A stretch of DNA of 6,322 nucleotides from contig JAQVRG010000099.1 of the NCBI GenBank assembly GCA_028701165.1, positions 1-6,322 of the forward strand, read 5' to 3'. The DNA is from Eubacteriales bacterium. GTDB lineage: Bacteria; Bacillota; Clostridia; Christensenellales; CAG-138. Within the stretch, counting starts at the first letter, position 1. The number at the start of each line of letters is the position of its first letter. The notes under the pieces are model-generated. The model was given only the letters and a program-made list of their open reading frames with translations. It was not told where the DNA came from and did not search any database. Shown here one piece after another: positions 1 through 5,440 of the stretch. The translations under genes and the position numbers were made by a program.

Positions 1-158
1 AAAAAAATAATCCGAAGCTATTGAATTGCATATACTTAGGCAGCATCGAATCTGCATAGCAATGCTCTTGATCCGCTCTTTTCCATGATTATGCCCATTT
101 GTTGGAGAATATAAACAATAATGGATCGGACAAGGATTCGCAAAATGACGCTTGCACT
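1..158 (-). ncRNA. Possible leftward small structured RNA or long 5' leader
   Basis: No credible protein gene is visible here. The stretch is AT-rich compared with its surroundings and lies directly downstream of a strong leftward promoter (193-165), which predicts a start near 158. It contains nested inverted repeats: an outer helix pairing 127-134 with 67-75 (8 bp with one bulged base) and an inner hairpin pairing 114-124 with 95-103 (9 bp with a 2-nt bulge). Read leftward, it ends in seven T at the window edge, preceded by a weak AATTC/GGATT stem, so termination near position 1 is possible. It could be a roughly 150-nt small RNA, or the leader of a gene left of the window. A 20-codon ATG reading frame (about 98-36) has no ribosome site. 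I do not recognise a known RNA family. The structure was paired by eye. Confidence 0.3.
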
Positions 159-164
159 GCCTAT

Positions 165-193
165 ATAATAAGGCCGTAAAACCTTTCTGTCAA
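165..193 (-). promoter_or_regulatory. Strong leftward sigma-A-type promoter
   Basis: On the minus strand a perfect TTGACA (193-188) is followed after exactly 17 bp by TATTAT (170-165, 5 of 6 matches to consensus). The predicted start is close to 158. This is the best -35 in the window. It points away from yabP, so it divides the sporulation cluster from whatever lies to the left. Confidence 0.6.
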
Positions 194-243
194 GTGCAAG
201 GCGGTAAGCGACACGGTTTGCGCGCGCTTTCCCGGCCGGGCGG

Positions 244-273
244 GTCATGCCGCCGCGCGTGGGCGCATATATT
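244..273 (+). promoter_or_regulatory. Sigma-E-like sporulation promoter for yabP-yabQ
   Basis: CATATATT (266-273) resembles the sigma-E -10 consensus CATACAnT. GTCAT (244-248) matches the start of the sigma-E -35 element, with 14 bp between the two 8-bp elements, which is the usual sigma-E spacing. The second half of the -35 (GCC in place of ATT) does not match. A start near 280 would leave a leader of about 43 nt containing the yabP ribosome site. In Bacillus subtilis yabP and yabQ belong to the mother-cell sigma-E regulon, which fits this placement. Confidence 0.5.
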
Positions 274-322
274 GGGACAAGAAGACGCCTCCGCCGAGTA
301 CAGGAGAAAGGAAATCTCTAAG

Positions 323-607
323 ATGGAACCGAGGAACATAGAAGGCGGCATGCGCCGTGCCCACGCCGTGCATATCGAGGAGCGCTCGCTCATGAGCGTC
401 ACCGGCGTACGGGATGTGGACAGCTTTAACGAACAGGCCGTGCGGCTTTTAACGGATCTGGGCGAACTGTGCATCGAAGGATCCTCCCTTAGGATCACCA
501 AGCTCAATCTGGAGGATGGGCAGGTGCTGCTTGAAGGCGAGATTCTCGCCATGGAATACGCGCAGCCGGAGGAGCATGGCACGCTCTTCTCGCGCCTTTT
601 CGGCTGA
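323..607 (+). CDS. yabP: Sporulation protein YabP
   Basis: This 94-residue protein matches the YabP family along its whole length. Diagnostic stretches are the N-terminal H-x-V-x-I-E-x-R-x-L-M-S-V-T-G-V segment (about residues 13-28), the V-D-S-F-N-E-Q-A-V-R-L-L-T-D-L-G-E-L motif (about 30-47), and the C-terminal L-N-L-E-D-G-Q-V-L-L-E-G-E-I segment. YabP is a small mother-cell sporulation protein made under sigma-E and needed for proper spore cortex or envelope formation; its biochemical activity is not established. ATG 323 is chosen because AGGAGAAAGG (302-311) sits about 11 nt upstream and the family homology begins shortly after it. The frame stays open upstream to 152, but those residues look non-homologous. 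The gene ends 2 nt before yabQ, so the two are probably co-translated. Confidence 0.93.
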   Translation: MEPRNIEGGMRRAHAVHIEERSLMSVTGVRDVDSFNEQAVRLLTDLGELCIEGSSLRITKLNLEDGQVLLEGEILAMEYAQPEEHGTLFSRLFG

Positions 608-609
608 CG

Positions 610-927
610 ATGCTGCTAGAGCAATCGGAAAGCTTTTCGGTTTTCGGTGGCTGCCTGATCGCCGGGCTCTCGATAGGGCTTCTTTATGATGTGCTTTCTT
701 TGTTTCGCCTGCCCTTTCGAAGCGTTTTTGTGGACGCGCTTTTTGACGTAATCTTCTATATCCTTTCTCTTTGCATAAGCGCCGTCGCGCTCCTCTATTG
801 GCACGACGGCCGCATCCGTCTCTACGCGCTGACCGCCATAGCGCTGGGCGCCTATCTCTATTTGCGCCTTCCTTCGCAGCTTTTCCGCACGCTCGCACGG
901 CGGTTGTTCAAAATATGTTCAAAATAA
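610..927 (+). CDS. yabQ: Spore cortex biosynthesis protein YabQ
   Basis: This 105-residue, very hydrophobic protein has three likely membrane helices (about residues 10-32, 40-63 and 70-88). It carries the YabQ signature of a G-L-x-x-G-L-L-Y-D-V segment ending the first helix, followed by a basic R-L-P-F-R turn and an F-D-V-I-F-Y second helix. In B. subtilis YabQ sits in the membranes around the forespore and is required for cortex peptidoglycan formation. This copy is about half the B. subtilis length, as is usual for clostridial homologues that lack the C-terminal extension. ATG 610 follows the yabP stop by only 2 nt. No good ribosome site precedes it, so translation probably depends on coupling to yabP. 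No terminator is visible after the gene. Confidence 0.9.
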   Translation: MLLEQSESFSVFGGCLIAGLSIGLLYDVLSLFRLPFRSVFVDALFDVIFYILSLCISAVALLYWHDGRIRLYALTAIALGAYLYLRLPSQLFRTLARRLFKICSK

Positions 928-932
928 AGCTA

Positions 933-961
933 TTGCACATGCCCTCCTTTTGTATCATAAT
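933..961 (+). promoter_or_regulatory. Sigma-A-like promoter ahead of divIC
   Basis: TTGCAC (933-938, 4 of 6 matches to TTGACA) and CATAAT (956-961, 5 of 6 matches to TATAAT) are separated by exactly 17 bp in the only gap of this gene cluster. The predicted start is near 968, leaving a leader of about 23 nt to ATG 991. It would give the division gene vegetative expression independent of the sporulation promoter upstream. Confidence 0.5.
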
Positions 962-990
962 AAGTATGAACCACAATATCTTGGGCAGGT

Positions 991-1302
991 ATGCTCGGAA
1001 AGCGGCTTCGCTGCATGGCGACACAGACGCATAAGAAAACAACGCCTAAGTTCTTTTTAATGCTCACCTTGGTGTGCGTTGTCGCGGCGTGCGCCGTTTT
1101 TATCACACAGGAGCAAAAAACGCTGGAGATCGAGCAGGAGGTCGCGGCACTCGAAGAGGAATACGCGTACCTGCAAAGCGAAAAGCAGCGCATCGAATAC
1201 ATGATCGAATACGCCCAAAGCGACGCCTACCGCATACAATACGCTAGAGAAAAACTGGGGTATGTGCAGGAGGATGACGTAAAATTCGTCATCGGCGATT
1301 GA
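991..1302 (+). CDS. divIC: Septum formation initiator, DivIC/FtsB family
   Basis: This 103-residue single-pass membrane protein has a short basic cytoplasmic N-terminus, one hydrophobic helix (about residues 20-40), then a long heptad-rich coiled coil beginning near Q41. Its C-terminus reads A-R-E-K-L-G-Y-V followed by a V-K-F-V end, the conserved tail of DivIC/FtsB proteins. DivIC pairs with FtsL and DivIB in the divisome and helps activate septal peptidoglycan synthesis. The location directly after yabQ matches B. subtilis divIC. The start is uncertain: ATG 991 is the first ATG after an in-frame stop at 967 but has only a badly spaced GGGCAGG, while ATG 1015 (residue 9) has a weak GGAAAG 12 nt upstream. 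Its stop overlaps the next gene's start, so the two are probably coupled. Confidence 0.88.
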   Translation: MLGKRLRCMATQTHKKTTPKFFLMLTLVCVVAACAVFITQEQKTLEIEQEVAALEEEYAYLQSEKQRIEYMIEYAQSDAYRIQYAREKLGYVQEDDVKFVIGD

Positions 1303-2126
1303 TGTATCTCATACTTGACATAGGCAGCAATTCCATCCGTTCCATGCAAATCAACGAACGAGGCGTTTTTCAAAAGAAGCGCCTTATAACTACGCGCCTT
1401 GCTTCGGGGCTCGATCAGACGGGCATGCTTTCTGGCGCCGCCATGGAAAGAAGCGTCGCCGCCATAGAGGCTTTTATAAAGGAAGCCGCGTGCACGCAGG
1501 ACAAGGTGTTCGCCTATGCTACAAGCGCCGTACGGGACGCCGCGAACCGCGAGGATTTTCTGCGCCGCGTTTACACCGCCTGCGGCATAAGCGTCGATGT
1601 GCTTTCCGGGGAGGAGGAAGCGCGCAACGCCCTCTTGGGCGCGCGTGCGGAGGGGCTTGTGGATATCGGCGGCGGCAGCGCGCAGATCGTCACGGCGGGT
1701 TTTGCGCAGAGCTGGCCGATGGGCTGTGTGCGCGCCGCGGAGCGTAATACCCGAGAGGCGATCGAAGCGCGATGCCGCGCGCTTTTTCGTTTTCCGCGCC
1801 TTTTCGTACCGCGATGGGCGGGCGCCGGCGGCACGCTCACCACGCTCTCGGCGCTGCATCTTGGTCTTACCGCCTATGACAGCAACAAGGTCGGCAAGGA
1901 TTCGCTCACCGTATCCGACATAGAAGCCCTGATAGAAAACCTTACAGGCATGGGCGAAGCGCGGGCGGCGCATCCCTTGCTGCATATGCGGCATGACGTG
2001 ATCATTCCGGGAGCCATCGTCGCCTGCTTCATTATGCGCGGTATGAACATACCCCGCATCTTCATCACAGACGCGGACGGCATGGAGGGTTATGCTTTTT
2101 CCAAGCGCCTCGTCAAATCGCTGTAA
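1302..2126 (+). CDS. Ppx/GppA family phosphatase
   Basis: This 274-residue protein belongs to the exopolyphosphatase / pppGpp phosphohydrolase family in the actin-like ATPase superfamily. Visible motifs in order are D-I-G-S-N-S-I-R (phosphate loop 1, residues 6-13), A-T-S-A-V-R-D-A-A-N (73-82), L-S-G-E-E-E-A-R with the likely catalytic Glu (101-108), D-I-G-G-G-S (phosphate loop 2, 121-126), and G-A-G-G-T-L-T-T-L (174-182). The length is just below that of single-module family members near 300 residues, and the C-terminal domains of the long E. coli enzymes are absent. It may cleave terminal phosphates from polyphosphate or pppGpp; sequence alone does not decide between them. ATG 1302 overlaps the divIC stop as TGATG; an in-frame TTG at 1299 is the alternative. 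No ribosome site lies at a proper distance, which supports coupling. Confidence 0.9.
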   Translation: MYLILDIGSNSIRSMQINERGVFQKKRLITTRLASGLDQTGMLSGAAMERSVAAIEAFIKEAACTQDKVFAYATSAVRDAANREDFLRRVYTACGISVDVLSGEEEARNALLGARAEGLVDIGGGSAQIVTAGFAQSWPMGCVRAAERNTREAIEARCRALFRFPRLFVPRWAGAGGTLTTLSALHLGLTAYDSNKVGKDSLTVSDIEALIENLTGMGEARAAHPLLHMRHDVIIPGAIVACFIMRGMNIPRIFITDADGMEGYAFSKRLVKSL

Positions 2127-2150
2127 ATCCATTCCATTTCTCTTCCAACA

Positions 2151-2179
2151 TTGCATTTTTGTTTTGATATCGGTATACT
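2151..2179 (+). promoter_or_regulatory. Sigma-A-type promoter of the TetR-family gene
   Basis: TTGCAT (2151-2156) and TATACT (2174-2179) are separated by exactly 17 bp. Transcription would begin near 2186, giving a leader of roughly 59 nt that contains a strong ribosome site (GGGAGGAG around 2231-2238). No terminator is visible between the preceding phosphatase gene and this promoter, so read-through into the regulator is possible. Confidence 0.6.
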
Positions 2180-2213
2180 AAATACGTTGGGGAACGCGTT
2201 TGATACGGTATGC
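2163..2213 (+). repeat. Duplicated operator-like motif in the TetR-gene promoter
   Basis: TTTGATATCGGTATAC (2163-2178) recurs as TTTGATACGGTATGC (2199-2213), differing by one missing base and one substitution. The first copy overlaps the -10 hexamer and the second lies about 13-27 nt downstream of the predicted start. The second contains a short ATAC-G-GTAT dyad (2203-2211). The placement suits autoregulation by the TetR-family protein encoded just downstream, but this is inference. Confidence 0.4.
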
Positions 2214-2244
2214 GCGCCTATTCATCTAAAGGGAGGAGCAGCCC

Positions 2245-2808
2245 ATGGCAAGACGGCACGGGGAATATGCCAACGTGCGCGAGGCGATTTTAGCGACGGC
2301 CTCCTCGCTCTTTTTACAGGGCGGCGTGCACGCCGTAAGCTTGCAGGACATCGCCGCCGCCGCCGATCTTTCCAAAGGTACGCTTTACTATTATTATCCC
2401 ACCAAGGAATCCCTTGTGATGGAGCTTGCACATAACAATACCGAGGCGGTAACGGACACCCTGTTCACATGGGTGGATTCCCTCGTGCGCGGCGACGATA
2501 TGCGCGCGGCGGTGCTGCGCCTTGTGGACGCCATCACCGCCGAGGATCAGCTCGGCGGGCTGCATATCGTGCTTTGCGCGGAGGCCGCCATGGGCAGCAC
2601 GGCGCTGCGCGAGCTTCTTAACGCCGCCTATCGTGAGTGGACCGTCATGTTCGAGGTGGGCGCGCTCAAGGTGCAATCCAAAAACGCCGCGGCCATTCGC
2701 GCCAAGTCAGGCCTGTTTTTCACAGTCCTGCTGGGTTATGTGCTGCAGCGTCAAAGCGGTATAGGCAACCCCGACAAGGATGCGCTCACGAACTTCTTTT
2801 TACCTTAA
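2245..2808 (+). CDS. TetR/AcrR-family transcriptional regulator
   Basis: This 187-residue protein has a typical TetR_N DNA-binding domain at about residues 10-57: an A-I-L-A-T-A-S-S-L-F-L-Q-G-G first helix, then V-S-L-Q-D-I-A-A-A-A-D-L-S-K-G-T-L-Y-Y-Y, and the Y-P-T-K-E-S-L-V end of the recognition region. The rest is a helical ligand-binding and dimerisation domain whose ligand cannot be predicted. Such proteins usually repress their own gene or a neighbour until a small molecule binds. ATG 2245 has a strong ribosome site (GGGAGGAG, 2231-2238) and its own promoter with a duplicated motif. No co-directional target gene follows: the gene converges with, and overlaps by 4 nt, the DUF2461 gene. 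A target may be itself or the neighbouring operon with the EamA permease. Confidence 0.92.
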   Translation: MARRHGEYANVREAILATASSLFLQGGVHAVSLQDIAAAADLSKGTLYYYYPTKESLVMELAHNNTEAVTDTLFTWVDSLVRGDDMRAAVLRLVDAITAEDQLGGLHIVLCAEAAMGSTALRELLNAAYREWTVMFEVGALKVQSKNAAAIRAKSGLFFTVLLGYVLQRQSGIGNPDKDALTNFFLP

Positions 2809-3476
2809 AGCGCCGTTTTAAAGGTTAAATACTGATATAGCGCCGCCATGTCCTCCATGGCGGTTTTTATTTCCGTATACAAAGCGTCGCCGTCCATGGT
2901 GCGGGAAAGCTGCGTGCTGTAATAACACCAAGAAAGGCCCTTGCGGTTCAGATAGGGCTTGAGCGCGGCGTCCGCTTCGGGAAAACGATCCTTTTTATAA
3001 AGCTCGCCCTCCAGCGTAAAGCGGGACAGCGCGGGCGCTTGCGCAAGGGCAAGAAAACGGGCGGGATCGGAAAGGATATGCGCGCGCATACCTTCCATCA
3101 ACGCGCTGTTGGGCGCATAGGTGCCCATGCCGTAGCCGTAGCCCTCCGTGGTGATCTCGAAATACATGCAGAAGCACTCCTCCGTCGCAACCTGCGGCGG
3201 CCGAAATGTCATCCACACATTGTTGCGGTAGGGATCCACGCCGTGCGTACGGCGCGCGTCCCTATAGATGCGGGATAGAACCGTGTTCATCTTGGTGTTG
3301 ATGTTGGGATCGATCTTGAGCGCGACGGGGATCAAAGCCTCGGCAAGCGCCGCCATGGGTTCCCTGACCTCCCGTTGGTAGCGCGCCCGGTTCTGCTCGA
3401 AAAACGCCTTGTTATTGTTAAGCCCCAGCTCCATCAAAAAGATGTAGGTATCCTTTGTAAAGCCCTTGAAATCCAT
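2805..3476 (-). CDS. DUF2461 family protein
   Basis: This 223-residue soluble protein matches the DUF2461 family (TIGR02453-like). Recognisable parts are F-L-M-E-L-G-L-N-N-N-K-A-F-F-E-Q-N-R-A-R-Y (residues 13-33), S-R-I-Y-R-D-A-R (68-75) and D-P-Y-R-N-N-V-W-M-T-F-R-P (81-93). The biochemical role of the family is unknown, so no function is assigned. ATG 3476 lies 2 nt after the stop of the EamA-family gene and is preceded by GAGGGTGG about 7 nt upstream, a workable ribosome site; this is the last gene of the minus-strand operon. Its 3' end overlaps the end of the convergent TetR-family gene by 4 nt and contains that gene's terminator on the opposite strand. No terminator for its own transcript is visible. 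Confidence 0.88.
   Translation of the reverse strand: MDFKGFTKDTYIFLMELGLNNNKAFFEQNRARYQREVREPMAALAEALIPVALKIDPNINTKMNTVLSRIYRDARRTHGVDPYRNNVWMTFRPPQVATEECFCMYFEITTEGYGYGMGTYAPNSALMEGMRAHILSDPARFLALAQAPALSRFTLEGELYKKDRFPEADAALKPYLNRKGLSWCYYSTQLSRTMDGDALYTEIKTAMEDMAALYQYLTFKTAL
2843..2868 (+). terminator. Intrinsic terminator for the TetR-family gene, inside the convergent gene
   Basis: A perfect 8-bp stem, CCGCCATG (2843-2850) with CATGGCGG (2856-2863), closes a 5-nt loop TCCTC and is followed at once by five T (2864-2868). It is oriented for rightward transcripts and lies 35 nt after the TetR-family stop codon. It is read as antisense within the last codons of the DUF2461 gene, where it encodes a T-A-M-E-D-M-A-A stretch. 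The minus-strand reading has no T run after the stem, so the terminator should work in one direction only. Confidence 0.75.
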
Positions 3477-3478
3477 TG

Positions 3479-4363
3479 CTATGCCACCCTCTTCTCTTTC
3501 GGTTTAAGCTGCGAGATCAAAAGCGCGCCCAGAATCAGCACGCCGCCCGCCGTCATGCGCGCGCTGAGCAGCTCGTGCAGGAAAATAACGCCAAACAGGC
3601 ATCCGAACGCCGATTCCGTGCTCATCAGCAGCGACGCGTAATTGGGGGAAGCATAGCGGATGCCGATGTTCATCAGCGTCATGGCGACGAGCGTGGCCGC
3701 GATCCCGCAATAACCCAGCGCAAAAACCATTTCCCCGTTCCAGCTTCGCGGAAACGACTCAAAAAGCAGCGCCGGCAGCAACGCGTATAACGCTACGAAG
3801 CTATATTGTAAACAGGAAAACTGAAACATATCCACGCCCGCGCCGTATCGATCCACCGCCATGATCTCCAGCGCATAGAGCACGCCGCAAAGCAGCGTGA
3901 GTAAATCGCCGAGATTCACGGCGCCGTCGCCTGTCCAAGACAAAAGCGCGATGCCGATCAGCATGATAAAGGCCGCCGCAAGCGTGCGCAGCGGTGGGCG
4001 CTTTTTATTTACATACCATCCGAACAGCGGCACCAGCACCACATAGATCGCCGTGATCAAAGCGTTCTTTCCCGCCGTCGTCATGCCCAAGCCGTAGGTT
4101 TGGGAGGCGAACGCCGCATACATCAAAAATCCGACGATGGCGCTGTGTCCCACCAACGCTTTGGTTAGCTTTTGCCGGTTGCGAAAAAGCGAAAAGCTCA
4201 AGCCCAATGCGCCTATAGCGAACCGGAACACCAAGAGCCAGTTCACCGGTATTGTATCCAGCGCGTTTTTCATAACAACAAAGCCGCCGCCCCAGATCGC
4301 ACCGGTCAGCAGCAGCATGAGGTTTGCCCCTATTCGTTTTGTTTCTTCACGCATTTTCGCCAT
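3479..4363 (-). CDS. EamA/DMT-superfamily transporter
   Basis: This 294-residue integral membrane protein has about ten hydrophobic helices arranged as two EamA repeats (about residues 14-145 and 152-287). The first begins with the diagnostic G-A-I-W-G-G-G-F-V-V-M-K, and T-T-A-G-K-N-A-L-I-T-A-I-Y-V-V-L-V-P-L-F resembles the conserved central helix of clostridial members. Such permeases usually export metabolites or amino acids, but the substrate cannot be told from sequence. ATG 4363 overlaps the 3' end of the WYL-regulator gene by 17 nt; ATG 4354 (residue 4) is an alternative. There is no ribosome site, but an extended -10 lies directly upstream, so it may be read both from its own leaderless transcript and by coupling. 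DUF2461 follows after 2 nt. Confidence 0.92.
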   Translation of the reverse strand: MAKMREETKRIGANLMLLLTGAIWGGGFVVMKNALDTIPVNWLLVFRFAIGALGLSFSLFRNRQKLTKALVGHSAIVGFLMYAAFASQTYGLGMTTAGKNALITAIYVVLVPLFGWYVNKKRPPLRTLAAAFIMLIGIALLSWTGDGAVNLGDLLTLLCGVLYALEIMAVDRYGAGVDMFQFSCLQYSFVALYALLPALLFESFPRSWNGEMVFALGYCGIAATLVAMTLMNIGIRYASPNYASLLMSTESAFGCLFGVIFLHELLSARMTAGGVLILGALLISQLKPKEKRVA

Positions 4364-5405
4364 CAGACGGCATTATACCATCTGCGGCAGCCTGCGCGCA
4401 AGAGGGCTCGTACATCGCGCAGGCTAAAAGCGTGCGCTTACGCATTTCCTCCCGAAGCGGCGCGGGCGTAAGGATCTCCAGCGCCGCGCCGTATTGCGCC
4501 ACCCAGCTTAAAAAGCCCACCCCGCTCGCAGCCTGCACATATGCCAAAAAGTGGTTGTCGCTGCCGGGGTCGCGCTGCAGCACGGTGTCTTGTCCAAATC
4601 GATCCAAAATATCGCTGACAAGGCGCATTTCGCCACGCAGCGTGATGCGGATCACCTCGCCGCCAAACATGTTGACGCATTTCTTCGCGTAATCCGCCGC
4701 GTCAAAGCGCACGGCGTATTCGGAAACCTCGCCGCAGGGACGCGCCTTCTCGTATTCCGGATTGGCGTTCTGTATGCGATCCAGCCTGAAATGCGTAAGG
4801 TTATCCCGCTCGTTCATATTCGCTACAAGATAATAACGATCCTGCATCCATATCATCGCATAAGGGGTCACGTGAAAGCTCTGCCCGCTGCGCTGCACCA
4901 CATTGCGTTTGGATATATCCTGCTTTATATAGAAAAAGGACAGCCGGCATCCGTGTGCAATCGCATAATTGACCGTTTCTATGGTATGGAAGATCTCATC
5001 GCCCAAGCATTTCACGCCGCCGATGTTGGTTTGCCTGCGTATCGCGTCCGCCTGCGCCACGCTGGTCAGCCCCAAAAGCTTATTCGCCAGCGCGTGCGAA
5101 CGCGGTTCGCTGATAAAGCTCGCCGCCTGCACCGCCGACACGAGCAGCCTTAATTCGCTGTTTTCAAATTCGCGCGAAGCCAAATAATAGCCCGTCTGCG
5201 TTAAGCGTATGTCCATGCCGTAAGCTATCAGCGTATCGATATCCCGATAAACCCCCTTGCGCTCCACCGTAACGCCCATATCCTGCAACGCCTTGCAAAG
5301 CTCGGGTACGCCAAGACGATGCTCCTCGTCCGTTTGGGTCAGGAACACCTTCTGCAAATACAAAAGCTTAAGCTTAACGTTTTTCGCTCGTCCTTGCTTC
5401 TCCAT
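4347..5405 (-). CDS. WYL-domain transcriptional regulator (YafY/PafC-like)
   Basis: This 352-residue protein has an N-terminal winged helix-turn-helix (about residues 10-65: L-K-L-L-Y-L-Q-K-V-F, then L-C-K-A-L, then R-K-G-V-Y-R-D-I-D-T-L). A central WYL domain follows (about 150-220), with C-R-L-S-F-F-Y, V-T-P-Y-A-M-I-W-M-Q-D-R-Y-Y-L-V-A-N and F-R-L-D-R-I, and then a C-terminal WCX-like region. The name-giving triplet is Y-Y-L here, a common variation. WYL proteins are DNA-binding regulators whose WYL domain senses ligands, often nucleic acid or nucleotides; the target is unknown. It probably heads an operon with the overlapping EamA-family gene and DUF2461. ATG 5405 lacks a ribosome site (the nearest GAGG is over 20 nt upstream) but sits at the predicted transcription start. 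Confidence 0.92.
   Translation of the reverse strand: MEKQGRAKNVKLKLLYLQKVFLTQTDEEHRLGVPELCKALQDMGVTVERKGVYRDIDTLIAYGMDIRLTQTGYYLASREFENSELRLLVSAVQAASFISEPRSHALANKLLGLTSVAQADAIRRQTNIGGVKCLGDEIFHTIETVNYAIAHGCRLSFFYIKQDISKRNVVQRSGQSFHVTPYAMIWMQDRYYLVANMNERDNLTHFRLDRIQNANPEYEKARPCGEVSEYAVRFDAADYAKKCVNMFGGEVIRITLRGEMRLVSDILDRFGQDTVLQRDPGSDNHFLAYVQAASGVGFLSWVAQYGAALEILTPAPLREEMRKRTLLACAMYEPSCAQAAADGIMPSDGENA
4372..4401 (-). promoter_or_regulatory. Extended -10 promoter giving a near-leaderless EamA-gene transcript
   Basis: TGGTATAAT (4380-4372, minus strand) is a perfect extended -10 placed 8 nt before ATG 4363. TTGCGC (4401-4396), 18 bp upstream of it, is a weak -35 with only TTG matching. The predicted start near 4365 would leave 0-2 nt of leader. 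It lies within the last codons of the WYL-regulator gene, so chance occurrence in coding DNA is possible. Confidence 0.4.
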
Positions 5406-5411
5406 GCGCTT

Positions 5412-5440
5412 ATTATATACTTTTTTCCTCTACATGGCAA
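5412..5440 (-). promoter_or_regulatory. Strong promoter predicting a leaderless WYL-regulator mRNA
   Basis: TTGCCA (5440-5435) and a perfect TATAAT (5417-5412) are separated by exactly 17 bp on the minus strand. Counting from the -10, transcription should begin at about 5405, which is the A of the WYL-regulator start codon. The -35 uses the final codons of the upstream YhhN-like gene. This is the strongest promoter match in the minus-strand cluster. Confidence 0.65.

Noticed and set aside
164..169. Perfect TATAAT on the plus strand upstream of yabP
   Set aside because: No TTGACA-like element or TGn extension is at a usable distance on the plus strand. The same bases are better explained as the -10 of the leftward promoter.
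231..240. CCCGGCCGGG palindrome between the two upstream promoters
   Set aside because: A 10-bp GC palindrome alone is weak evidence in GC-rich DNA. It has no T run, so it is not a terminator, and no repeat copies are seen nearby.
36..248. 70-codon minus-strand frame in the upstream non-coding region
   Set aside because: Its start lies upstream of the strong leftward promoter, so most of the N-terminal half would not be on that transcript. There is no ribosome site and no familiar sequence. The downstream 20-codon ATG frame is also unsupported.
152..322. Extension of the yabP frame upstream to ATG 152
   Set aside because: The extra 57 residues do not look like YabP, and a well-placed ribosome site precedes ATG 323; the sigma-E-like promoter also lies inside the extension.
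2127..2150. Possible terminator after the phosphatase gene
   Set aside because: No inverted repeat with a T run is present between the stop codon and the TetR promoter.
1227..2156. 309-codon open frame on the minus strand opposite the phosphatase gene
   Set aside because: It lies entirely antisense to a clearly homologous Ppx/GppA gene, its composition is rich in Arg/Ala/His as expected for a shadow frame in GC-rich DNA, and it shows no recognisable domain.
4551..5153. 200-codon open frame on the plus strand opposite the WYL-regulator gene
   Set aside because: Antisense to a strongly supported gene, no ribosome site and no recognisable motif; explained by codon bias in the real gene.
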